DNA of 42,508 nt from Methanoculleus chikugoensis (GCF_900095385.1 NZ_FMID01000045.1:1-42508), one strand, 5' to 3'; shown: positions 31,897 to 40,737, numbered from the stretch's first letter. Notes: generated by a model from the letters alone, not told the origin. Translations and numbers: made by a program.

Positions 31897-33051
31897 ATGT
31901 ACGACAAGGATCCGGTTCGGGCGAGGCAACCCGCTCACCTCGAGGGGTGGTTCGCCGAAGAAACAACTGTGCCGTTGCCGCAGTATCTAGATGCAGAGAG
32001 AGACAGATGGATCGACCGCCATATCCCCCGGAGCATCGGGCAGGAGAGCGTGATAGACGTCCCGGCCCTCCGCTGTGAGGTCCAGGAGCAGGTCAATCCC
32101 CTGAGGACGCCCGCGGCTCCGGGGAACCGGCGGGTGGTGAGCGAGACCACCGAAGGTTCCGCCGTTGTGTCCCGGCGGGCGAGCAGGATGCGGACGCTTG
32201 CGGCGGTCCCCTGCTTCGACGAAGAGGTCGCGATCGGCTCCGTCGTCCTGCGGGCCCGGCAGCACGTCGACGAGGTCCTGGTGATAGACGACGGGTGCAC
32301 GGACAACACCGCGAAGGTTGCCCGGGATGCAGGGGCGACCGTCATCTCGCACGGGACTCAGAAGGGGAAAGGACAGGGGATCAAGAGCGCTCTTAAGTAT
32401 GCGGTCGATCACGACTACGACTGCCTGGTCTTCATGGACGGCGACGGCCAGCACGACCCCGGGGAGATACCTCTTCTGGTCGAGCAGATCCGCGCCGATG
32501 CCGCCGATCTCGTCATCGGATTTCGAACCTTCGACCAGATGCCGCTTTACCGGCGGTTCGGCCGGGCGGTGCTCGACATCGTCTCCAGCAACGGAAGTGC
32601 GATAACCGACTCGCAGTGCGGCTTTCGGGCGCTGAACAGAAAGACCATGGAATCGATGATCGGAACGCTCAGGATGGACGATTTCTCGACCGAATCGGAG
32701 ATGCTCCAGATCGCCCAGGAGAGGCGCCTGCGCATCGGGGAGACGCCGATAAACTGCAGGTACGGTGATTTCGATACATCCACAAAGAACCCGCTTTCTC
32801 ATGGAGTGGAGGTGCTCGGATCGATATTCTGGCTTGCCGTGGAGAGAAAACCACTTCTCCACATCGGCCTGCCCGGGATTGTCGCGATGTTTGCCGGGAT
32901 TTACTTCTTCCTTCAGTTCCTCCGGGGATTCAGCGAGACCGGCCTCGTCCCGATCGAACAGGGCATGCTTGCATCGCTCTTCCTGATTCCGGGGACCGTC
33001 GCACTCATGCTGGGCCTGGCGCTTGCCCTCGTTGCAAGGATGCGGAAGTGA
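31897..33051 (+). CDS. GT2 family glycosyltransferase (dolichol-phosphate sugar synthase-like) with two C-terminal membrane segments
   Basis: 384 residues starting at the ATG with GAGGGGA upstream. The first about 95 residues are a polar extension unlike the usual family start. The GT2 domain then begins (RTLAAVPCFDEEVAIGSVVLRA), with VLVIDDGCTDNTAKVARDAGA, the DxD-like metal site LVFMDGDGQHDPGEI, and the CGFRALNRKTMESM acceptor region. The last 80 residues contain two hydrophobic segments (IGLPGIVAMFAGIYFFLQFL and ASLFLIPGTVALMLGLALALVA). The pattern fits an enzyme that moves a sugar from a nucleotide to a lipid phosphate at the cytoplasmic face. It is the first gene of a six-gene unit reaching 40173. 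The sugar is unknown. Confidence 0.87.
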   Translation: MYDKDPVRARQPAHLEGWFAEETTVPLPQYLDAERDRWIDRHIPRSIGQESVIDVPALRCEVQEQVNPLRTPAAPGNRRVVSETTEGSAVVSRRASRMRTLAAVPCFDEEVAIGSVVLRARQHVDEVLVIDDGCTDNTAKVARDAGATVISHGTQKGKGQGIKSALKYAVDHDYDCLVFMDGDGQHDPGEIPLLVEQIRADAADLVIGFRTFDQMPLYRRFGRAVLDIVSSNGSAITDSQCGFRALNRKTMESMIGTLRMDDFSTESEMLQIAQERRLRIGETPINCRYGDFDTSTKNPLSHGVEVLGSIFWLAVERKPLLHIGLPGIVAMFAGIYFFLQFLRGFSETGLVPIEQGMLASLFLIPGTVALMLGLALALVARMRK

Positions 33052-33088
33052 GCGGAGTGAAGAACACGATGCAGAGGAGACGTGAAGA

Positions 33089-34168
33089 ATGATTGGAGTG
33101 GTACTCGGCACGCGGCCGGAGATCATCAAGATGTCCCCCGTCATCAGGGAATGCGAACGCAGGGGTATCGACTATTTCATCCTCCATACCGGGCAGCACT
33201 ACTCCTACGAGATGGACAGGCTCTTTTTCGAGGAACTTGAACTCCCCGACCCGGATTACAGCCTCGACGTGGGTTCCGGCACCCATGCCGGCCAGACGGC
33301 GAAGATCATGACCGGCGTCGAGGACGTCCTCGTAAAGGAGTCGCCCGACGTCGTCCTGGTGCAGGGAGACACGAACACCGTCATGGCCGGGGCTCTCGCG
33401 GCGTCGAAACTGCATATGCGGGTGGGGCATATCGAAGCGGGGCTCCGGAGTTTCAACCGCTGGATGCCGGAAGAGATCAACCGGGTGCTCACCGACCATA
33501 TCTCGGATTACCTCTTCGCCCCGACGGAGAGCGCGAGAGGGAACCTCCTCCATGAGGGGATCGCCGAGCAGAAGATCTGCGTGACCGGCAACACCGTCGT
33601 CGATGCGGTATACCAGAACCTCGGCATAGCGCAGAAGAAGAGCAACGTGTTGAAAGAACTCGACCTCGAACCCCGTGGATACTTCCTCGTCACCGCCCAC
33701 CGGCAGGAGAACGTGGACAACCGGACCCGGCTCAAAGAGATCTTAAAAGGGCTCGAAGGGGTGCAGAAGGAGTTCTCCCTCCCGGTCGTCTTCCCCGTCC
33801 ACCCGCGGACCGAGAAGCGGATCAAGGAACTCGGCATCGGCGTCGACGGGCTGAACCTCACCAAACCTTTCGGGTTCCTGGAGTTCCTGCAGCTGGAGTC
33901 GCAGGCGAAACTCGTGCTGACCGATTCCGGCGGCGTCCAGGAAGAGACCTGTGTTCTCGGCGTCCCCTGTGCCACGATGCGGTACGACACGGAGCGGCCC
34001 GAGACGCTGGACGTCGGATCGAACGTCCTGGTCGGTGCCGACTCAAGAAAGATACTCGAAGCGGTTCGTTCCATAGAATCCTGGAAATGCGGGTGGAAGA
34101 ACCCCTACGGCGATGGAATCGCCGGAAAAATGATTGTCATGGTCTGTGCAGCCGCACGGTCCCAATGA
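33089..34168 (+). CDS. wecB: UDP-N-acetylglucosamine 2-epimerase, non-hydrolysing
   Basis: A 359-residue epimerase that interconverts UDP-GlcNAc and UDP-ManNAc. Characteristic segments are GVVLGTRPEIIKMSPVIREC at the start, LHTGQHYSYEMDRLFFEEL, VLVQGDTNTVMAGALAA, GHIEAGLRSFNRWMPEEINR, TAHRQENVDNRTRL and LTDSGGVQEETCVLGVPCATMR. All belong to the GT-B-fold non-hydrolysing epimerases. A GAGGAGACGTGAAGA stretch precedes the ATG. It lies directly before the dehydrogenase gene, and together they would convert UDP-GlcNAc to UDP-ManNAcA for a surface glycan. Confidence 0.96.
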   Translation: MIGVVLGTRPEIIKMSPVIRECERRGIDYFILHTGQHYSYEMDRLFFEELELPDPDYSLDVGSGTHAGQTAKIMTGVEDVLVKESPDVVLVQGDTNTVMAGALAASKLHMRVGHIEAGLRSFNRWMPEEINRVLTDHISDYLFAPTESARGNLLHEGIAEQKICVTGNTVVDAVYQNLGIAQKKSNVLKELDLEPRGYFLVTAHRQENVDNRTRLKEILKGLEGVQKEFSLPVVFPVHPRTEKRIKELGIGVDGLNLTKPFGFLEFLQLESQAKLVLTDSGGVQEETCVLGVPCATMRYDTERPETLDVGSNVLVGADSRKILEAVRSIESWKCGWKNPYGDGIAGKMIVMVCAAARSQ

Positions 34169-34187
34169 CTGCCCGAGGAGAATGCAC

Positions 34188-35561
34188 ATGAAGATCTGTG
34201 TACTGGGATTAGGATACATAGGACTGCCGACTGCACTGTTGTTTGCGGCTCACGGGGCGGATGTTGTAGGCGTCGACGTGAAGCAGAGCGTGGTGGATTG
34301 CCTGAACCGCGGGAGCCTGCCGTTTGCAGAACCGGGGCTCGACGACCTGTACCGCGAGGCTCAAAGCCGGTTCCTCGTCAGAACCGAACCGGAGGCCGCG
34401 GACGTCTTCCTGATTGCCGTGCCGACACCCCTGGATCCGGCAACGAAAGTCTCCAACCTCGCCTACGTCAAGAGCGCCGCCGACATGATCGCTCCCCATC
34501 TTCGCAGAGGGAATCTGGTCGTTCTCGAATCGACCGTCCCCCCCGGAACCAGCGAACGGGTCATCATCCCGAGACTCGAGAAGAGCGGCGTTGCCGCCGG
34601 AGACTTCCTCTACGCCCACTGCCCCGAGCGGGCGATACCGGGGCGGACCCTCTCCGAGATGACGGGCAACAACCGCATCATCGGCGGCTACGACCGGGAC
34701 TCCACCGACCGGGCGACCGCGATCTACCGGACCTTCGTCCGCGGGCAGATATACCAGACCGATGCGAGGACGGCGGAGTTCGTCAAGTTGATGGAGAACA
34801 CCTGCCGCGACGTGAACATCGCGCTCGCAAACGAGTTCGCCCAGCTCGCGGAAGAGTGCGGAATCAACGTCTGGGAGGCCATCACCCTCGCAAACAAACA
34901 TCCCCGGGTCACCGTCCTCAACCCCGGCCCGGGTGTCGGAGGGCACTGCATCGCCGTCGACCCCTGGTTCCTGACCGAGAACTCGACCCGGTGCAGGATG
35001 GTCTCGACCGCACGGGAGATCAACGACTCCATGCCGAACTACGTGCTGCATATCGCACGCGGCCTGCTCGCCGGCATCCGGGACCCGACGATCAGCATCC
35101 TCGGCGTCGCCTACAAGGGCAACGTCGGCGATACCCGGGAGAGCCCGGCGTTCAAGTTTCTCCAGCTCGCCGAGAACGAAGGATATGCCGTCCGGTGCCA
35201 CGACCCGTATGCGGCGGAGTTCGCGCATCCTCTCATGGATCTCCCGGAAGCGACTGCAGGGAGCGACTGTATCGTCATTCTCACCGATCACGACTGCTTC
35301 CGGAGACTCGATCCGGCAACGCTCCAGGTGAGGACGAAACTCGTCATAGATGCCCGGAATATCCTCGACCACGAGAAGTGGACCGACCGGGGCTTTGCCG
35401 TGCGCGTGCTCGGCGACGGCTCATCGGTGCAGCAGACGGTTCCGGGTGAGATCGCGGTCCCGACAGGGCTGTACCCTGCAAGCGCTGCGCGACCGATTGC
35501 ACCGCCATCGCCGCCGTCCATATCCCTGCTCTCTCCGAACGGGCGGGAGGGCTTCCTTTAG
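34188..35561 (+). CDS. wecC: UDP-N-acetyl-D-mannosamine dehydrogenase (nucleotide-sugar dehydrogenase)
   Basis: 457 residues of the UDP-glucose/UDP-ManNAc dehydrogenase family, which oxidises C6 of the sugar with two NAD+. The NAD-binding start is KICVLGLGYIGLPTALLFA; further motifs are VLESTVPPGTSERVI, HCPERAIPG, VKLMENTCRDVNIALANE, and GVGGHCIAVDPWFL with the catalytic Cys. The pairing with wecB and the VPPGTSE/PERAIPG forms favour the UDP-ManNAc branch over UDP-glucose. The ATG at 34188 is chosen because the NAD-binding strand starts there and GAGGAG precedes it. The last 40 residues after the usual end (VQQTVPGEIAVPTG...) are a proline- and serine-rich tail. Confidence 0.92.
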   Translation: MKICVLGLGYIGLPTALLFAAHGADVVGVDVKQSVVDCLNRGSLPFAEPGLDDLYREAQSRFLVRTEPEAADVFLIAVPTPLDPATKVSNLAYVKSAADMIAPHLRRGNLVVLESTVPPGTSERVIIPRLEKSGVAAGDFLYAHCPERAIPGRTLSEMTGNNRIIGGYDRDSTDRATAIYRTFVRGQIYQTDARTAEFVKLMENTCRDVNIALANEFAQLAEECGINVWEAITLANKHPRVTVLNPGPGVGGHCIAVDPWFLTENSTRCRMVSTAREINDSMPNYVLHIARGLLAGIRDPTISILGVAYKGNVGDTRESPAFKFLQLAENEGYAVRCHDPYAAEFAHPLMDLPEATAGSDCIVILTDHDCFRRLDPATLQVRTKLVIDARNILDHEKWTDRGFAVRVLGDGSSVQQTVPGEIAVPTGLYPASAARPIAPPSPPSISLLSPNGREGFL

Positions 35562-35636
35562 TCCTCCCGTTCAGGTTTCGCAGGGCAGGGTTCGCCACCA
35601 TCCCCCACGACCCATTCAGATACTACGAGGAGTTGC

Positions 35637-36845
35637 ATGAAACAGGTATGCATCGTATCGCAACACTTTCCGCCGGAGAAATCGGGAAACGCGTCACGCA
35701 TCTACGACACCGCCGCGCACCTTGCAAAACTGGGTATCGGCGTGACCGTGCTTGCGCCGCACCCCACGTTCCCCACCGGCTCGTTCCCCCGTACGTGGAA
35801 GCGCTCTGACGTGCAGGAGGTCGACGGGATCCGGGTCGTCCGCCTCTGGACCTGGCAGCCGGGTTCCGGGGATCCGGGGTTTGCAAGCAGGATGGCCTAC
35901 TACCTCTCCTTTCCGGTCCACGCCGCACTCTGGCTCCTCTTCACCCGGAGCCGGTTCGACGCAATCATGACGTCGGCGCCGCCGCTCTTCACCGGGATCC
36001 CGGGGTACGTCCTGAAACGGGCGTCACGGGTGAAGTGGATCCTCGATATCCGCGACCTCTGGATCGATGCATCGATAGGCCTCGGGTTCCTCAGGGAAGG
36101 AAGCCTCTACGAGAGGCTGAGCCGGAGGTTCGAACAGGCGTGTCTTGACCGGGCGGATCTCGTCGGGGTCACGACGGAGGAACTCGGGCGGAGGATCTCG
36201 TCGCGCTACCGGGTTACCGCTCCCATAGAACTGCTGCCGAACGGCGTCAATACCGAGTTCTTCCGCCCCACAGACGGCGAAAAGAAGCGGCAGATCATCT
36301 ACGCCGGCAACGTCGGGCACGCCCAGGATCTCGACAAGGTGGCTCTCGCCGTCAAGTCGATGAACGGCACCTACAACCTGAAGTTCGTCATCGTCGGGGA
36401 CGGCGACACGCGGAAGAGCCTCGAAGGGCTGGTGAAGGCGGAGAGCCTGACCGACTCCGTCATCTTCACGGGCATCCTTCCGCGCGAGGAGATCCCGCGG
36501 CTGCTCTCCGAATCGCTTGTGGGGGTGGCGCCCTTAAAGAGGCTCGCGAACCTCGAATACGCGGCTCCCACCAAGGCCTACGAGTACATGGCCTGCGGGA
36601 TACCCTTCGTCGGCTGCGGAAACGGCGAGATCGCCCATCTCGCGAAGGAGTCGGGTGCGGGGGTCATCGCCGAGAACACGCCCGAGGCGATCGCCGCGAC
36701 GCTCTCGAAACTCCTCGACGACCCCGAGAAGATGGAGGAGATGGGACGCCGGGGCCGGGAGTACGTCGCAAAGCACTACGACCGGCGATCGGTCGCCCTG
36801 AAACTGAAGCACTATATCGAGAGGATGGCATGGACGGGCGCGTAA
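35637..36845 (+). CDS. GT4 family glycosyltransferase (WbuB-like)
   Basis: A 402-residue GT-B-fold glycosyltransferase. The N-terminal half has VSQHFPPEKSGNASRIYDTAAHLAKLG and VKWILDIRDLWIDASIGLGF; the C-terminal half has LLPNGVNTEFFRPTDGEKKRQIIYAGNVGHAQ, the conserved Glu-containing APTKAYEYMACGIPFVGCGNGEIAHLAKESGAG, and the usual terminal helix. This resembles enzymes for capsule or O-antigen side chains such as WbuB (often a fucosamine or related amino-sugar transferase). No membrane segment is evident, although the hydrophobic patch YYLSFPVHAALWLLF could bind the membrane. It overlaps the next gene by 16 bases. Confidence 0.92.
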   Translation: MKQVCIVSQHFPPEKSGNASRIYDTAAHLAKLGIGVTVLAPHPTFPTGSFPRTWKRSDVQEVDGIRVVRLWTWQPGSGDPGFASRMAYYLSFPVHAALWLLFTRSRFDAIMTSAPPLFTGIPGYVLKRASRVKWILDIRDLWIDASIGLGFLREGSLYERLSRRFEQACLDRADLVGVTTEELGRRISSRYRVTAPIELLPNGVNTEFFRPTDGEKKRQIIYAGNVGHAQDLDKVALAVKSMNGTYNLKFVIVGDGDTRKSLEGLVKAESLTDSVIFTGILPREEIPRLLSESLVGVAPLKRLANLEYAAPTKAYEYMACGIPFVGCGNGEIAHLAKESGAGVIAENTPEAIAATLSKLLDDPEKMEEMGRRGREYVAKHYDRRSVALKLKHYIERMAWTGA

Positions 36846-38029
36846 GATCGCTTCTCTCCCGGGTTGCCGAAGAGGTCCGGGCGCTTGCCGTCGTCGACGG
36901 CGAGACCGCATACATCCGCGATCCGGTCTTTCCGGTCATCCGCAACCGCGTTCACGCCGAAGTCGCAAAAACGATGCTCCGTCTGGGGGGCGACCCACTC
37001 GTGGGCCCGATCCTGAACTATGCCGTAAGGTGTCAGAACCCGGACGGGTCCTGGAACGAGGTTCACGTCAACTACAACAAGCCTTCGGCCTTGATCACGG
37101 CGTTCATCGGCGACGCGCTCCTGGAGGCGGCGGATCGGTACCCGCACGAAGAAGAACTCCGAAAAGCCCGGGACTACGTCCTCGCCGCCGAGAGGAGCCC
37201 GGGGTGTTTCCTGAAGTCCCGGGGCTACACCGCCGACCACCTGAACGTCGACGCCTCCTGCGGGGCGTTCCTCGCCCGGTACGCGGAGCGCTACGACGAT
37301 GAGGAAGCCCGTGCGGCTGCGTTGCGGGCGGCGGAGAACGTCGTCCGCCACCAGCGCCCCGACGGCGTCTACCCCTACGCGGTCGATAAGGGAACCTATC
37401 CTTTCATCTTCAACCTCCCCTGCGTGCACTACCAGGGGGTGACAGCCTACTACCTCGCAAAGGCAAACGACGTCCTGTGCGACGAGCGTATCGACGAGAG
37501 TATCGGAAATGGTGTCCGGTGGCTCGCGGCCGCCCAGCGCCCCGACGGGCGGTTCGACTGGTCGAAGAGCGGCCTCTCCTTCGCCTACTGCCTCTCCGGG
37601 GCGTATGCATTTGGCCTGGCCTCGTTCGTCTACGCCTCGCGGACTGACGGGCGGTACCGGGAGCACGCCGACCGCTGCCTCGAACGGCTCGAACGGCTCG
37701 AACGGGACGTACAGGGGCTCGCCCCCCGGTGGGAGCCCGGCTCCTGGCCCGGTCTCGTCCCGTCCTTCGCCACGGCAGCGAAGGCGGCGTCGCTCGGGGA
37801 CTACCCGTTGCGGCACCGGGCGTTCCGGTTCGGCTACGGCGTGTACCGCGAGATCGCCCGGCGGCGATACGGCAGAACCGCGGAGACGCGGTCGTTCGAG
37901 GCACTCTGCCGGCTCCTCCGGATCCGGTCGTCGACCGTGGAACCGTCGAATAACTTCCCCGATCTCTTCATGACCTCGGAGGTGCTCGACTGTCTCAGCC
38001 AGTCGGGCGTATGGGAGAACCACGCATGA
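36830..38029 (+). CDS. Alpha/alpha-toroid-like protein of the glycan cluster, function unknown
   Basis: A 399-residue soluble protein. Repeated motifs such as CQNPDGSWNE, HQRPDGVYPYA and AAQRPDGRFDW, spaced through the chain with paired helices between (LNVDASCGAFLARYAERYDDEE, VTAYYLAKANDV), indicate an (alpha/alpha)6 toroid, as in polysaccharide lyases, glycoside hydrolases and terpene cyclases. There is no DxDD or other clear cyclase motif and no signal peptide. It is overlapped by the GT4 stop on one side and shares an ATGA with the two-domain oxidoreductase on the other, so it is made together with glycan enzymes. I expect a role in modifying or processing the sugar chain or its lipid, but I cannot name the reaction. 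Confidence 0.8.
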   Translation: MDGRVRSLLSRVAEEVRALAVVDGETAYIRDPVFPVIRNRVHAEVAKTMLRLGGDPLVGPILNYAVRCQNPDGSWNEVHVNYNKPSALITAFIGDALLEAADRYPHEEELRKARDYVLAAERSPGCFLKSRGYTADHLNVDASCGAFLARYAERYDDEEARAAALRAAENVVRHQRPDGVYPYAVDKGTYPFIFNLPCVHYQGVTAYYLAKANDVLCDERIDESIGNGVRWLAAAQRPDGRFDWSKSGLSFAYCLSGAYAFGLASFVYASRTDGRYREHADRCLERLERLERDVQGLAPRWEPGSWPGLVPSFATAAKAASLGDYPLRHRAFRFGYGVYREIARRRYGRTAETRSFEALCRLLRIRSSTVEPSNNFPDLFMTSEVLDCLSQSGVWENHA

Positions 38030-40173
38030 AACAGGTATTGCTCGACCTGCAGTCAGGGTCCATCCAGGTGGAGAACGTTCCCGTTCCCGCCGTCACGAGG
38101 GGGGTCGTCGTCGAGAACGCCTACTCCCTCATCAGCGCCGGCACCGAGTCGTCGCTGATCAATCTCGCACAGCAGTCGCTCGTGGGGAAGGCGAAGGCAC
38201 GCCCCGACGACGTGAAGAAAGTCATCCAGAAGATCGGGACGGACGGCCCCCTCCCGGCCTACCGGCAGGCGATGAGCCGTCTTGCAAAACCCGAACCGCT
38301 CGGCTACAGCTCTGCGGGGACGGTGGTGACGACGGCGTCCGACGAGTTCGAGGTCGGCGACCGCGTCGCCTGCGCCGGAGCCGGGTATGCGGTGCATGCG
38401 GAATACGTCTCGGTTCCAAAGAATCTCTGCGTCAGGATCCCCGACGGCGTCGAGTTCCGGGAGGCGGCGTTCACGACCGTGGGAGCGATCGCGATGCACG
38501 GGGTCAGGAACGCGAACGTCACGGTGGGCGAGAACGTCGCGGTGATCGGGCTCGGGCTGATCGGGCTTCTCACCGTCCAGATCCTCAAAGCCGCGGGGTG
38601 CCGGGTGATCGGGATCGACATCGACCCCGAGAAACTCGCGCTCGCGGCGGATCTCGGCGCTGACGTCGTCTCGAGCTACGACGGCCTCTTCGAGAGGGTG
38701 CGGGCGTTCTCGCCGTTCGGTGCGGACGCGGTCGTCATCACCGCGGCCACCCGGTCAAGCGCACCCATCGAGGCTGCCGGCCGCCTAGTCCGGAGCCAGG
38801 GCAGGGTCGTGGTCGTCGGGAACGTCGGCATGGACGTGCCCCGGGACGTCTTCTACGAGAAAGAGGCGGAGGTCGTCGTCTCCCGCTCATACGGCCCCGG
38901 CCGCTACGACAGGAACTACGAGGAGCGGGGGATCGACTACCCGATCTACGTCCGGTGGACGGAGAAGAGGAACATGGAGGCGTTCCTCGAACTGGTGCGG
39001 CAGAAGAAGATCGACCTCGACCGCCTGATCACCCACACCTTCCCGCTCGACGAGGCGCCGGGGGCCTACGACCTCATCAACTCCGGAAAGGAACGGTTCA
39101 TCGGTGTTCTCCTGCAGTACAGCCCGAACGGTTCGGGCGCCTCCGGCACCGTCGTCCGCTTCCCACAACCCGGCGCACGGAGGCGCAAGGCTCCGGCCGC
39201 AGCCCGGACGCTCGGGTGTATCGGTGCCGGAGTTCACGCCCAGAGCGCCCTCTACCCGCACCTCTCCGCCCTCCCGGTGAACCTCGGGGGGCTCGCGACC
39301 GCTACGGGACTCTCGGCGCAGACGGTCGCGAAGAAGTACGGCTTTTCCTACTGCACCACCGACTACCGGAGGATCCTCGACGACCCCGACATCGACGCAG
39401 TGATGATCGCGACGAGGAACGATCTCCACGCGCCGATGGCAATCGAGGCGCTGCGTGCCGGAAAAGACGTCTTCGTCGAGAAGCCGCTCGCGACCGATAT
39501 CGAGAGCCTCCGCCGCATCGTCGAGGCCAGAAACGAGTCCGGGCAGCGGCTGATGGTCGGGTTCAACCGCCGCCACTCCCCGCTTGCGGTGAGGATGAAG
39601 GGGTTCTTCGCAAACCGTCCAACCCCCGCCGTCCTGCACTACCGGGTCAACGCCGGGCAGATCCCGCCCGAGCACTGGGTGCACGACGACGAGCAGGGCG
39701 GCGGGATGCTGATCTCGGAGTGCTGCCACTTCATCGACTTCATGCAGTACATCACCGGGGCGCGGCCGGTTCAGGTCGTCGCCCGGGCGATCGAGCCGAC
39801 CGGGACGCTCCGGAAGTACGACAACTTCCAGGCGACCCTGACGTTCGACGACGGGTCGCTCGGCACCGTCACCTACACGACGCTCGGCGACCGCTCCTAC
39901 CCCAAAGAGACGGTCGAGGTCTTCGCCGGCAACGCCGTCGGGAGGATCACCGACTTCCGCGACCTCGAACTCCGGCGCGAGGGGAGGGCATCGCGGGAGA
40001 AGCGGTGGCTCACCCAGGAGAAGGGGTTTGCCGAGGAACTCCTGGCGTTCGTGAAGGGCGAGGAGCCGGACTTCGCCGGAAGCGTCGCGACGACGCTGGC
40101 AACATTTGCGGCATGGGAGTCGATCGACACCGGGGCGGCGCGGGAGATTGATATCGGACGGGTCGGGTTGTGA
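38026..40173 (+). CDS. Two-domain oxidoreductase: zinc-type alcohol dehydrogenase-like plus Gfo/Idh/MocA
   Basis: About 715 residues in two parts. Residues 1-370 resemble medium-chain (zinc-type) dehydrogenases (AGTESSLINLAQQSLVGKAKARPDDVKKV, GYSSAGTVV, FTTVGAIAMHGVRNA, the NAD-binding AVIGLGLIGLLTVQILKAAG). From about residue 390 a Gfo/Idh/MocA dehydrogenase follows (LGCIGAGVHAQSALYPHLSAL, the EKPLATDIESLRRIV motif and GGGMLISECCHFIDFMQYITGARP). Fusions of this shape occur in surface-polysaccharide clusters of bacteria and archaea, often near heparinase-like genes. The likely work is oxidation and reduction of a nucleotide- or lipid-linked sugar. The ATG at 38026 overlaps the stop of the previous gene (ATGA). 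A GCGGGT/ACCCGC hairpin follows the gene at 40193-40210. Confidence 0.93.
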   Translation: MKQVLLDLQSGSIQVENVPVPAVTRGVVVENAYSLISAGTESSLINLAQQSLVGKAKARPDDVKKVIQKIGTDGPLPAYRQAMSRLAKPEPLGYSSAGTVVTTASDEFEVGDRVACAGAGYAVHAEYVSVPKNLCVRIPDGVEFREAAFTTVGAIAMHGVRNANVTVGENVAVIGLGLIGLLTVQILKAAGCRVIGIDIDPEKLALAADLGADVVSSYDGLFERVRAFSPFGADAVVITAATRSSAPIEAAGRLVRSQGRVVVVGNVGMDVPRDVFYEKEAEVVVSRSYGPGRYDRNYEERGIDYPIYVRWTEKRNMEAFLELVRQKKIDLDRLITHTFPLDEAPGAYDLINSGKERFIGVLLQYSPNGSGASGTVVRFPQPGARRRKAPAAARTLGCIGAGVHAQSALYPHLSALPVNLGGLATATGLSAQTVAKKYGFSYCTTDYRRILDDPDIDAVMIATRNDLHAPMAIEALRAGKDVFVEKPLATDIESLRRIVEARNESGQRLMVGFNRRHSPLAVRMKGFFANRPTPAVLHYRVNAGQIPPEHWVHDDEQGGGMLISECCHFIDFMQYITGARPVQVVARAIEPTGTLRKYDNFQATLTFDDGSLGTVTYTTLGDRSYPKETVEVFAGNAVGRITDFRDLELRREGRASREKRWLTQEKGFAEELLAFVKGEEPDFAGSVATTLATFAAWESIDTGAAREIDIGRVGL

Positions 40174-40212
40174 TGCGATTTTAGTGGCGAGAGCGGGTTT
40201 TTGCACCCGCCA

Positions 40213-40400
40213 CAGCGAGAGCAGTGCGTGGTGATATCGCCATCGCGGGGCGGGGGAAGTATCCGCCCTCCCCTGTCTCTACCGTGTAAGACTTTCCTGT
40301 AGCCCCCACCCCGCCCGGCCTTCGGCCTCCTCCCCCGCCCGTGGGGGGCGGGGGCAGTGCGTGGCGATACTCAGTGGGAAGCCGTATCCCGGGAGTTACC
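40213..40400 (+). repeat. GC-rich dispersed repeat, copy B
   Basis: About 188 bases, closely similar to the reverse complement of 26846-27035. Shared blocks are TATCGCCAT, CCCTCCCCTGT, CCCACCCCGCCCGGCC, GGCCTCCTCCCCCGCCC, GGGCGGGGGCAGT, and the terminal GTGGCGATA...GAAGCCGT...CCC. It contains the long GC stem CCCCCGCCC-GTG-GGGGGCGGGGG (around 40331-40353). No protein-coding frame is supported. It is followed 30 bases later by copy C in the same orientation. Confidence 0.75.
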
Positions 40401-40429
40401 TGGAAGTCAGTTCTTCATCGGGGCCTTCC

Positions 40430-40570
40430 CATGCAGTGGACCGTGGGGGTATCGCCACGGGGGAGGGGCCGACGGGGAGGGGGCCTGCCCCCTCCCCTGT
40501 CTCTACCTGATTCAAGGACACCGCTAAACCCCACCCCGCCCCGGCAACGGGCGGTGGAAAGCCGGGACGC
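40430..40570 (+). repeat. GC-rich dispersed repeat, copy C (shorter)
   Basis: About 140 bases matching the first part of copy A: CATGCAGTGGACCGTGG, then TATCGCCA, GACGGGGAGGGGG, CCCCCTCCCCTGT and AACCCCACCCCGCCC, then a shortened end GGTGGAAAGCCG. The block GGCCTCCTCCCCCGCCC present in A and B is missing, so C looks like a deletion version. A hairpin GGGAGGGGGCC-TG-CCCCCTCCCC (40475-40499 region) is prominent. The rest of 40174-40737 outside the repeats has no supported gene. Confidence 0.7.
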
Positions 40571-40674
40571 CGTTCTTCTCCAGAGTCTCCCCATACCCGC
40601 AGGTGGTGAAATCCCGGCACAACGCTCCACGAACGGTTTCTCATGCTCCGCTCCTTCGGAGCGTCACCCCATAG

Positions 40675-40699
40675 AAAAACGCCCGGGGAGAGCCCGGGC
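40675..40699 (-). terminator. Hairpin terminator of the RaSEA-like gene
   Basis: On the minus strand GCCCGGG-CTCTC-CCCGGGC is followed by GTTTTTC, a hairpin with a U-run. In addition a run of eight T (40726-40733) lies directly after the stop of the gene. Either or both could end the message. A second small hairpin, CGCTCC-TTC-GGAGCG, follows at 40647-40661. Confidence 0.6.
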
Positions 40700-40737
40700 A
40701 TCGGACGGTGGGCTCGTAACCAATACAAAAAAAACGC

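Noticed and set aside
36120-36135. A GGTTCGAAC string that resembles a tRNA T-loop
   Set aside because: It lies inside the GT4 coding region and no cloverleaf can be built around it. No tRNA was found in the window.
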